DNA of 64,000 bases from Sphingomonas jejuensis (GTDB lineage Bacteria; Pseudomonadota; Alphaproteobacteria; Sphingomonadales; Sphingomonadaceae). Location of the stretch: positions 186,001 through 250,000 of the forward strand of contig NZ_JAATJE010000001.1 of assembly GCF_011927695.1 (NCBI RefSeq), in the 5' to 3' direction. Of the stretch, positions 1 to 7,746 are shown piece after piece. A program made the translations under genes and the position numbers. The notes under the pieces were generated by a model that searched no databases, was not told the DNA's origin, and worked only from the letters and a program-made list of their open reading frames with translations. The number at the start of each line of letters is the position of its first letter. Position 1 is the stretch's first letter.

Positions 1-143
1 CGCTGCCTGACCAGCCGGAGACCGCCGGCGTGTGCTTCTCGCCGGACGGGCAGGTCATGTTCCTGAACATCTACCGCCCCGGCCACACGCTGGCGATCAC
101 CGGTCCCTGGCAGCGGTTCGACGATCGTCCGATCGCCGACTGA
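1..143 (+). CDS. C-terminal end of PhoX-like (DUF839) phosphatase, partial
   Basis: Only the last 46 codons are present; the reading frame starts at base 3 and stops at 141-143. The visible tail contains CFSPDGQVMFLNI and then ITGPW, which matches the characteristic C-terminus of PhoX/DUF839 proteins, where a final beta-propeller blade ends in a GPW motif. Family members are usually exported by the Tat system and act as calcium-dependent phosphatases, but the signal and catalytic regions lie outside this window. The function is therefore inferred from the tail alone. Confidence 0.7.
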   Translation, partial: LPDQPETAGVCFSPDGQVMFLNIYRPGHTLAITGPWQRFDDRPIAD

Positions 144-316
144 CGCTACGGCATTCCCGATCCGGGACGGATTGGCACCTTGTCGGCCCGGCCGACTGTG
201 ATAGCCTCATCCGGCCCTGATCCGTGCAGGAGACGCGGGCGGCAGGCGGGCGGCAGGTCGCCCCGGCGACACGCCTCTTTCCCGTCAATGCGGGGCATGG
301 AGAGGAGTGTCCTGCG

Positions 317-1000
317 ATGCCCTACGCCGACCATCATGCCACCAGCCGGACCCGCAGCCTCGCGCTTGTCGCGATCGTGCATGTGGGCGTCGGTTACGCG
401 CTTCTGACCGGCCTTGCCGGCAGCTTCATCATCGATGACGCGCCGCCGACGCTGCAAACGTCCAACATCCCGATCGCCCCGCCCCCGCCGCCGCAGCAGC
501 CGGAGCCGGTTCAGCGGCAGCAGGAGGCGCCGCGTCCCGCCGAACCGATCAGCGTGCCCCTGCCCAGGATCCAGCCGCCGTCGCCCAACCAGACGCTCAC
601 GACGACGGAGCTGCCGCCGCTGCGCCCGACCCCGCTTCCCGAGGTGACCGGCAACGGCACCGGCACGGCGCCGGAGGTGCTGCCACCGGTCGAGCAGACG
701 ATCGTCCGGTCGGCCGCCGCGAAGGGCAACCCCGCGGCCTGGATCTCCGATGCCGACTATCCCGCCCGCGCGCTCAGGGAGGAGCGCTCCGGCACCAGCA
801 GCATCCGGTGGGAGATCAGCACGGCGGGCCGGGTCGAGAACTGCACGGTGGTCGCGTCCAGCGGATCGCCGGACCTCGACCGCGCCGCCTGCCAGGCGAT
901 CACGCGCCGCGGCCGCTACGACCCCGCGCTCGATGCGACCGGCGCGCCGATCCGCTCCAGCGCATCGCGTCGCGTGGTCTGGCGCATCCCGGCCGAATGA
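317..1000 (+). CDS. TonB-like energy transducer
   Basis: A 227-residue protein. I start it at the ATG at 317 because a GAGAGGAG stretch precedes it; the frame is open further upstream without a better site. Residues 10-35 form one N-terminal membrane anchor. It is followed by a proline-rich linker (about residues 45-120, rich in PPPP and PxP), and then a TonB C-terminal domain with the pattern YPxxA, a conserved Cys-Val, SSGS-PDLD and a final basic strand. Such proteins couple ExbBD to outer-membrane receptors across the periplasm. No exbB, exbD or receptor gene is adjacent, so its receptor partner is unknown. Confidence 0.8.
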   Translation: MPYADHHATSRTRSLALVAIVHVGVGYALLTGLAGSFIIDDAPPTLQTSNIPIAPPPPPQQPEPVQRQQEAPRPAEPISVPLPRIQPPSPNQTLTTTELPPLRPTPLPEVTGNGTGTAPEVLPPVEQTIVRSAAAKGNPAAWISDADYPARALREERSGTSSIRWEISTAGRVENCTVVASSGSPDLDRAACQAITRRGRYDPALDATGAPIRSSASRRVVWRIPAE

Positions 1001-1015
1001 CGGGCGGGCTGGTCG

Positions 1016-2011
1016 TCAGGGCGTGACGACCAGCTTCCCCACCGCCTTGCGCGCGGCCATGTGGGCGATGGCCGCGCCGCCCTCCGCCAGCGGCCAGCGC
1101 CGCTCGACCCGCGGCCGGATGCGCCCCTCGGCCCACCAGCGCATCAGCTGCTCGACATGGGCGGCGTTCGCCTTCGGATCGCGCGCGGCGAACGCGCCCC
1201 AGAACACCCCGCACACGTCGCAGCTCTTCAACAGCGTCAGGTTGAGCGGCAGCTTCGGGATGCCGGCCGGGAACCCGACCACCAGATAGCGTCCCTCCCA
1301 GGCAATCGCGCGGAGCGCCGGCTCGGCATAGGCGCCGCCGACCGGGTCGAGCACCACGTCCGCGCCGCCCGCGCCGACGGCCTGCTTGAAGGCATCGGCC
1401 AGCGCCTTTGATCCCGCCGTGTCGAACGGTCCCGCCGGATAGACCAGCGTCCGGTCGGCCCCGGCATCCCGCGCGGCCGCGGCCTTGTCGTCGGACGAGA
1501 CGGCCGCCACCACCGTTGCGCCCAGCGCCTTGCCGATCTCGATGGCGGCGATGCCGACCCCGCCGGCGGCGCCCAGCACCAGCAGCGTCTGCCCCGCCGT
1601 CAGCCGCCCGCGATCAACAAGGGCGTGGATCGCGGTGGCATAGGTCAGGAGGAGCGCCGCGGCCTCGCCCGCGTCGCGGCCTTCCGGCAACCGCTGGGCG
1701 GCGCGGGCATCCACCAGCGCCTTTTCAGCCAGCCCGCCATGGCCGATCACCGCGAACAGCCGGTCGCCGGCCGCCCAGCCGTCCACCCCGTCGCCGACCG
1801 CCTCCACCACCCCGGCGATCTCGCCACCCGGCGCGAACGGGCGCGGCGGCCGCATCTGGTACTTGTCCTCGATGATCAGCACGTCGGGATAGTTGATCGC
1901 AGTCGCCTCGACCCGCACCAGCAGCTGTCCTGCGCCCGGCACCGGGTCGTCGATCTCGGTCAGCGTCAGCATGTCCGGTCCACCGGCCTCGATCGACAGC
2001 AATGCCTTCAT
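1016..2011 (-). CDS. NADPH:quinone oxidoreductase family protein (MDR)
   Basis: A 331-residue medium-chain dehydrogenase/reductase of the zinc-free quinone oxidoreductase type. The N-terminal GroES-like half has AINYPD and GGEIAG. The Rossmann half has the nucleotide-binding loop GAAGGVGIAA near residue 148 and VLDPVGG further on. Length is normal for the family. It should reduce quinones or related enones with NADPH in the cytoplasm; the natural substrate cannot be told from sequence. It is transcribed away from the metallophosphoesterase at 2101, so the 90-bp gap between them must hold both promoters. Confidence 0.85.
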   Translation of the reverse strand: MKALLSIEAGGPDMLTLTEIDDPVPGAGQLLVRVEATAINYPDVLIIEDKYQMRPPRPFAPGGEIAGVVEAVGDGVDGWAAGDRLFAVIGHGGLAEKALVDARAAQRLPEGRDAGEAAALLLTYATAIHALVDRGRLTAGQTLLVLGAAGGVGIAAIEIGKALGATVVAAVSSDDKAAAARDAGADRTLVYPAGPFDTAGSKALADAFKQAVGAGGADVVLDPVGGAYAEPALRAIAWEGRYLVVGFPAGIPKLPLNLTLLKSCDVCGVFWGAFAARDPKANAAHVEQLMRWWAEGRIRPRVERRWPLAEGGAAIAHMAARKAVGKLVVTP

Positions 2012-2100
2012 CGGTTCACCCTCGCCTTGTTGCGGTCATGGACGGCAGCCATCCCGGGGGCCACAAGGCAACCCCGCAACTGTCGAGACGTTCGCCACCG

Positions 2101-2838
2101 ATGACCCGTTTTTTCCACGTCAGCGATATTCACTTCGGCGCCGAGGATGTCGAGGCGATCGCCTGGTTCGGCACCGTCGTCCGGGACGAGCGGCCCGACG
2201 GTGTTGTAATGACCGGCGATCTCACCATGCGCGCCAAGAAATCGGAGTTCGAGGCGGCAAGCGCGTTCCTGTCGGGCCTCGGCGTGCCGGTGTCGGTGGA
2301 GGTCGGCAACCACGACATTCCCTATTACTACAATCCCATCCGTCGCCTGCTGCGCCCCTACCGCCGCTATCTCGCGGTGGAGCAGATGGTGGAAAAGCCG
2401 CTCGACCTGAAAAGCGTCACGGTTGTGCCGCTGCGGACCACGGCGCGCGCGCAGCTTCGCTTCGATTGGTCCAAGGGCAATGTGACCCGGCCCCGGCTGG
2501 CCGAGTCCCTCGCGCTGGTGGAGGCTGCACCAGCCGACCACGCGGTGATCGTCGCCTGCCACCACCCGCTGATGGAGGCCGATACGCGCGCCAGCGCCAA
2601 CACGCGGGGTGGGAAGGGCGCATTGGCCGCGCTCGCCGCCGCCGGTGCGGACGCCGTGCTTTCGGGCCATGTCCATGATCCCTTCGACATCGCCGTCGAC
2701 ATCGGTGGCCGGAGCGTCCGCATGATCGGCGCGGGAACGCTCAGCCGGCGAACTCGCGACACGCCGGCCTCGTTCAACGACATCCGGGTGGGCGCGGACG
2801 GCAGCATCAGTGTCACCGTCCGCACGATGGCGGGGTGA
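2101..2838 (+). CDS. Calcineurin-like metallophosphoesterase
   Basis: A 245-residue protein, started at the ATG at 2101 because homology-like sequence begins at once (MTRFFHVSDIHFG). The five blocks of the dimetal phosphoesterase fold are all visible: DIH, GDLT, GNHD, CHHP and GHVH. This is the arrangement seen in CpdA/YfcE-like and class III phosphodiesterases. Substrate is not predictable, with cyclic nucleotides or other phosphodiesters as candidates. There is no signal peptide, so it is probably cytoplasmic. Its stop codon abuts the stop of the convergent solute-binding gene with no gap, forming TGATCA. Confidence 0.85.
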   Translation: MTRFFHVSDIHFGAEDVEAIAWFGTVVRDERPDGVVMTGDLTMRAKKSEFEAASAFLSGLGVPVSVEVGNHDIPYYYNPIRRLLRPYRRYLAVEQMVEKPLDLKSVTVVPLRTTARAQLRFDWSKGNVTRPRLAESLALVEAAPADHAVIVACHHPLMEADTRASANTRGGKGALAALAAAGADAVLSGHVHDPFDIAVDIGGRSVRMIGAGTLSRRTRDTPASFNDIRVGADGSISVTVRTMAG

Positions 2839-4302
2839 TCAGCGCGTCCGCGAGATGAGGTGGTAGAGCGGGTGCACCGCCTGCGCGTTGGTGGTGAAGG
2901 CGCGCAGCCGCGGTGACACCAGCGACCAACGGATCGGGCGGGCAAGCGGGATAAGGCTGGCCGTCTCCGCCAGCGCCCGGTCCGCGGCCGCCAGCGATAT
3001 GCCGCGCTGCGCCAGCGTGGTGGCACGGCGCGCATTGGCGAGCGCTTCGGCAACACGCGGGTCGCACCAGGCGTCGGGTGCGCAGCCGAGGCCGGACAGA
3101 TACCAGATCGCGCTGCCCGCCGGCGCCACCGCATCCACGAAGCGCAGGTCCGCTGCTTCGCCCGGCGCGACGCGTTCGGCCTGCAAGCCGACGTCCAGAA
3201 GGTCGCTGGCGATCAGCCCCCACAGCACCGTTCCGCCGGGTCCGGACGGCATGGCGATCCGGATCGGCGGGACGGGGCCGTTCGCGGCCGTCCAGGTCTG
3301 CACCCGTTCCCGCGCGAGGGCGCGGCGCTGCGCCGCCGGAACGGCCGCCCAGGCGGGGATGGTTGGCGGCGCGGCCGATCGATAGGATTCCGGCAGCACC
3401 GTCTCGACGGCACCCCAGCCCGGAACGGAGAATGCGGCGGCAAGCCGGGCCCGGTCGAGCGCGAGCGCCAGCGTCTGGCGGTTCGCCTGATCCGCCAGGA
3501 AGCCGTCGGCCGTGACGAGCTGCAGGCCCATCAGGCCCTGCGCGGGATCGAAGCGCAGCAGGTTGTCTCCCGCCCGCGCCGCCCGCGCGACAGGCAGGTC
3601 GTCGACAGTGCCGCCAAGCACCAGGTCGGCCTCGCCCGCGACGAAACGGGCGACCGCGATGGCGGCGCGGCCGCCGGACAGCAGCAGCGCGCGGGTGGGC
3701 GCGGTGCTGGCATCGCTGTCGTCGGGCGCGGTGGGGTCGGGCAGCGGCTCCAGCCGCAACGGGTCGCCGGTCGGTGCCGCGATCCGGAACGGCCCGGCAC
3801 CGCCGTTGGCGCCGAGCAGCGACAGCTCCGGCTGGGCCAGCAGCTCCAGCAAAGGCGGGCGGGCGGTCCGCAGCCGGATCTCGATCACCTGCGGCGTGAC
3901 GACCACGACATCCTCGATCGCCTCGAGTGCGGGCTTCATGACGTTGTCGCTTGATCGGGCGAGCGCGCGCCGCAACCCGCGCTGGACCTGCCGGGCGGTG
4001 ACCCGCTCGCCGTCCGGCCAGCGGGCCTCGCGCAGGCGGAAGATGTAGCTGAGGCCGTCGTCCGTCACCATCCAGCGCTCGGCCAGCGCCGGCTCGATCT
4101 GGCCGGCCGCATCGAAGGCGACCAGGCCCTGCGACACCGCCGACAACAGGACGCGGGTCGGCGGCGACAGCGCTCCGTCGTTCGGATCGGCCAGGCGCGG
4201 GCTCGGGCCGATCAGGGCGACATTGATCGGGCCATCGTCGCTGCGGGGCCCGCAGCCCGCAACCGCCAGCGCGGCGAGCGTCATAAGAAGGAGGCGCGGC
4301 AT
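2839..4302 (-). CDS. ABC transporter solute-binding lipoprotein, family 5
   Basis: A 487-residue protein. It opens with a lipoprotein signal peptide ending LAVAGC, so the mature protein should be lipidated and exported. The body resembles peptide/nickel-type family 5 binding proteins: an LLSAVSQGLVAFD entry, DDGLSYIFRLR, then the WPDGERVTA block typical of the family, and a C-terminal AxxALxxARRA region. No permease or ATPase genes accompany it, which is unusual for this family, so it either uses a distant transporter or has another role. Ligand unknown. Confidence 0.8.
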   Translation of the reverse strand: MPRLLLMTLAALAVAGCGPRSDDGPINVALIGPSPRLADPNDGALSPPTRVLLSAVSQGLVAFDAAGQIEPALAERWMVTDDGLSYIFRLREARWPDGERVTARQVQRGLRRALARSSDNVMKPALEAIEDVVVVTPQVIEIRLRTARPPLLELLAQPELSLLGANGGAGPFRIAAPTGDPLRLEPLPDPTAPDDSDASTAPTRALLLSGGRAAIAVARFVAGEADLVLGGTVDDLPVARAARAGDNLLRFDPAQGLMGLQLVTADGFLADQANRQTLALALDRARLAAAFSVPGWGAVETVLPESYRSAAPPTIPAWAAVPAAQRRALARERVQTWTAANGPVPPIRIAMPSGPGGTVLWGLIASDLLDVGLQAERVAPGEAADLRFVDAVAPAGSAIWYLSGLGCAPDAWCDPRVAEALANARRATTLAQRGISLAAADRALAETASLIPLARPIRWSLVSPRLRAFTTNAQAVHPLYHLISRTR

Positions 4303-4396
4303 CGCCCGACCCTAGCGGCTCATCCCCCCGTTCGGAAGAAGAAGGGCGCATGGCGATGGCGTTGCGCCCGCGCGATGTGGCGGATTGCTTCGGGCT

Positions 4397-7300
4397 TCAG
4401 TGGAAGTCGTGGCTCTTGATGGGGATCACGTCTTCGGGATCGCAGCCGTTGCGGAACGGCGGGTGGTAATCGCTGCGCACGCGCGGCTTCCATCCGGGCT
4501 CGCCGCGGTCGGGGGCGCCGGCGTGGGTCGCGCCGTCGCTCGGGCTCGTCAGCCGCGGCATGTCGATGTCCCCCACCTCGCGCAGCATCGCCGTGCGATC
4601 GTGGATGCGATCGGCGATCACATGGATGACCTCGCCCTCGCGCTGCACCACCCCGGTCACGCTGATCATCGCCGAAGACATCACCACCGTGCGCTGCGCC
4701 TCGAACCGGTCGGGCCACAGGATGATGTTGGCCACCCCGGTTTCATCCTCCACCGTGATGAACAGCACGCCCTTGGCCGATCCCGGCTTCTGGCGGACCA
4801 GGATGATGCCGGCCACCTCGACGCGGCGGCCGTCCTTGATGTGGCGAAGGTCGCCGCACGGAACGACCCGCTGGCGCGTAAGCGCGTCCCGCAGGAAGAA
4901 CAGCGGATGCTTGCGCAGCGTCAGCTGCGTCGCGCGGTAATCCTCCACCACCTCGCGTCCGGCGGTCAGCGGGACGAGGCTGACCGGCTCCTCGCGCCGC
5001 TCCGCCGCTTCCAGAAGGGGCAGCGGCTTCTCGCCCAAGCCACGGATCGCCCACAGCGCCTGTCGCCGGTCCAGCCCCATCGCGCGGAACGCATCGGCCT
5101 TGGCCAGCTTCTCCAGCGTCGCCAGCGGCACGCCCGACCGCCGCCACAGGTCCTCGACCGACCGGAACGGCGCCATGCCACGGGCGGCGATGATGCGTGC
5201 GGCATCAAGTTCCGACAGCCCGTGCACGATCCGCATGCCAAGCCGCAGCGGCAGGCGGACGCTGTTCGCCGACGCCGACGCCGACGCGGCGGCTGGCGGC
5301 GGGGCGTCGCCTTGCACCAGGTGGCAGTCCCAGCTGCTGTGCAGCACCGACACCGGTTCGATGACCACGCCGTGCTCGCGCGCGTCGCGGACGATCTGCG
5401 CGGGCGCGTAGAAGCCCATCGGCTGCGCGTTCAGCAGCGCGCAGCAGAAGACGTCGGGATGATGGCACTTCATCCAGCTCGATGCGTAGGCGATCTTGGC
5501 AAAGGACGCCGCATGGCTTTCCGGAAAGCCGTAGGATCCGAACCCTTCGATCTGCTTCACCAGCCGCTCGGCGAACTCGGGGCCGATGCCCCTCTCCGCC
5601 ATGCCTTCGATCAGTTCGGTTTTGAACTGCCCGACGCCCTGGGTGTACTTGAACGTCGCCATGGCCTTGCGCAGCTCGTCGGCGCGGGCCGGGGTGAAGC
5701 CGGCGCCCTCGATCGCGACCTTCATCGCCTGCTCCTGGAACAGGGGCACGCCGAACGTCTTCTCCAGCACCGCCTTCAGCGCGGGGCTCGGATAGTCGAA
5801 CTCGATGTCCGGGTTCTTCCGCTTCTGCTCGCGCCGCTTCAGGTACGGGTGCACCATGTCGCCCTGGATGGGGCCGGGGCGCACGATGGCGACCTGGATG
5901 GCGATGTCGTAGAATTCCTTGGGCAGCATCCGCGGCAGCATCGCCATCTGCGCCCGGCTCTCGATCTGGAAGACGCCCAGCGTGTCCGCCTTCTGGATCA
6001 TCCGGAAGGTTGCCGGATCGTCCGTCTGCAGGTCCGGATGATCAAGGGTCAGGGCGATGCCCTTGTGCGTGGCCAGCAGGTCAAAGGCGCGCCGCATGCA
6101 GCCCAACATGCCAAGGCCGAGGATATCGACCTTCATCATGCCGGCTTCCTCCACATCCTCCTTTTCCCATTCAATCACATGGCGGTTGGGCATGGATGCG
6201 GGCTCGATCGGGACCAGCTGGTCCAGCCGGTCGCGCGTCAGCACGAACCCGCCGGGATGCTGGGACAGGTGGCGCGGCGTGCCGATCAGCTTGCGGGCAA
6301 GCTCCAGCGTCAGGGCCAGGCGCGGATCGCCCCGATCCAGGTTCAAAGCGTCAACATGGCGGTCAGCCACGCCTTCTTCCGACCACCCCCAGATCTGTCC
6401 GGCCAGCGCGGCCGTCATGTCTTCCGACAGGCCAAGCGCCTTGCCCACCTCGCGCACGGCGCCGCGCGCGCGGAACCGGCTGACCACCGCCGTCATCGCC
6501 GCATGGTCACGGCCGTAGGTGTCGTAGATCCACTGGATCACCTCCTCGCGGCGCTCATGCTCGAAGTCGATGTCGATGTCGGGCGGCTCCGCCCGGTTCT
6601 CCGACAGGAACCGTTCGAACAGCAGCTTGTGCTCGACCGGATCGATGGAGGTGATGCCCAGCACGAAGCAGATCACCGAGTTGGCAGCCGACCCGCGTCC
6701 CTGGCAGAGGATGTCCTGGCTGCGCGCGAACTCGACGATCGAATGAACGGTCAGGAAGTATGCCGCGTAGCTCAGCTTGGCGACCAGGCCGAGCTCCTTG
6801 ACCAGCAGGTCGCGATAAGCCTCCGGCGGCGCTCCGTTGAAGCGTTGGTTGAGCGCCCGGGTGGCAAGCTTCTCCAGCGCCTGCTGCGGCGTCTGTCCCA
6901 CCATCACCGCTTCTTCGGGGTAGAGATACTGATCGCGCAGGTCGCGCGGGGTGAAGGTGCAGCGCTCCACCACCGCCTCGACGGCCGACAGCGCGTCCGG
7001 ATAACGGGCAAAGCGGCGCGCCATCTCCTCGGGCGGCTGCAGGCAGCGATCGACCGATCGTTCGCGCTTCAACCCCAGGTCGTCGATGGTGGTCTTTTCG
7101 CGGATGGCCGTCACCACATCCTGCAACAGCCTCAGTTCGGGGCTGTGGTAGAGCACGTCGCCGGTCGCGATCGGCTTCAGGCCAAAGCGCCGTGCATCCG
7201 TGGCGGCTTCGTGCAGGCGACGCGCATCGTCGGGCCGCCGCCGCTGGGTCAGGCAGACATGGCCTCTCTCGTCGCCCGAGCCCGCGCCGAACAACTCTGC

Positions 7301-7741
7301 CATCCACCTGAGGTCGCCGTCGTGCGCACCGTCGTCTCCGGGAACAAGCGCGGCGACGAGACCCTCGGCATGTCCGGCCACGTCGTCCCAGTGCAGAAAG
7401 CAGCGGCCTTTTTCGCCGTGCTGCGATCGGGCACGCGCCTTGCCGATGGTGAGGAGGCGAGTGAGCCGGCTCCACGCCGCCAGATCTTGTGGCCAGACCA
7501 GGAGCGAGGTGCCGGTGACGAGATCAAGCCGGCATCCGACAACAAGCCGAATGGGAGCATGCTGGCGAGACACCTGCTCTGCCATGACCATGGCGCGGAT
7601 AATGCCGGCCACCGAGTTTCGATCGGTGATGGCCATGGCCGGCATGCCCATCAGCGATGCCGTCGAGAACAGTTCCTCGCACGACGACACGCCGCGCAGA
7701 AAGCAGAAGTGGCTGGAGACCTGAAGTTCGGAATAGGCCAT
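4397..7741 (-). CDS. dnaE2: Error-prone DNA polymerase DnaE2 (ImuC)
   Basis: A C-family DNA polymerase of 1114 residues, counted from MAYSELQ (7741); a slightly longer start at 7756 is possible. It has an N-terminal PHP domain (SELQVSSHFCFLRG), the polymerase core with catalytic aspartates in PDIDIDFEH near residue 390, GRGSAANS just before it, and a C-terminal OB-fold region. It lacks the length and tail of replicative DnaE. It is the polymerase of the SOS mutasome, performing lesion bypass with ImuA and ImuB. It starts just after imuB ends and is presumably cotranscribed from the LexA-controlled promoter upstream of imuA. Confidence 0.93.
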   Translation of the reverse strand: MAYSELQVSSHFCFLRGVSSCEELFSTASLMGMPAMAITDRNSVAGIIRAMVMAEQVSRQHAPIRLVVGCRLDLVTGTSLLVWPQDLAAWSRLTRLLTIGKARARSQHGEKGRCFLHWDDVAGHAEGLVAALVPGDDGAHDGDLRWMAELFGAGSGDERGHVCLTQRRRPDDARRLHEAATDARRFGLKPIATGDVLYHSPELRLLQDVVTAIREKTTIDDLGLKRERSVDRCLQPPEEMARRFARYPDALSAVEAVVERCTFTPRDLRDQYLYPEEAVMVGQTPQQALEKLATRALNQRFNGAPPEAYRDLLVKELGLVAKLSYAAYFLTVHSIVEFARSQDILCQGRGSAANSVICFVLGITSIDPVEHKLLFERFLSENRAEPPDIDIDFEHERREEVIQWIYDTYGRDHAAMTAVVSRFRARGAVREVGKALGLSEDMTAALAGQIWGWSEEGVADRHVDALNLDRGDPRLALTLELARKLIGTPRHLSQHPGGFVLTRDRLDQLVPIEPASMPNRHVIEWEKEDVEEAGMMKVDILGLGMLGCMRRAFDLLATHKGIALTLDHPDLQTDDPATFRMIQKADTLGVFQIESRAQMAMLPRMLPKEFYDIAIQVAIVRPGPIQGDMVHPYLKRREQKRKNPDIEFDYPSPALKAVLEKTFGVPLFQEQAMKVAIEGAGFTPARADELRKAMATFKYTQGVGQFKTELIEGMAERGIGPEFAERLVKQIEGFGSYGFPESHAASFAKIAYASSWMKCHHPDVFCCALLNAQPMGFYAPAQIVRDAREHGVVIEPVSVLHSSWDCHLVQGDAPPPAAASASASANSVRLPLRLGMRIVHGLSELDAARIIAARGMAPFRSVEDLWRRSGVPLATLEKLAKADAFRAMGLDRRQALWAIRGLGEKPLPLLEAAERREEPVSLVPLTAGREVVEDYRATQLTLRKHPLFFLRDALTRQRVVPCGDLRHIKDGRRVEVAGIILVRQKPGSAKGVLFITVEDETGVANIILWPDRFEAQRTVVMSSAMISVTGVVQREGEVIHVIADRIHDRTAMLREVGDIDMPRLTSPSDGATHAGAPDRGEPGWKPRVRSDYHPPFRNGCDPEDVIPIKSHDFH

Positions 7742-7746
7742 CGCAC

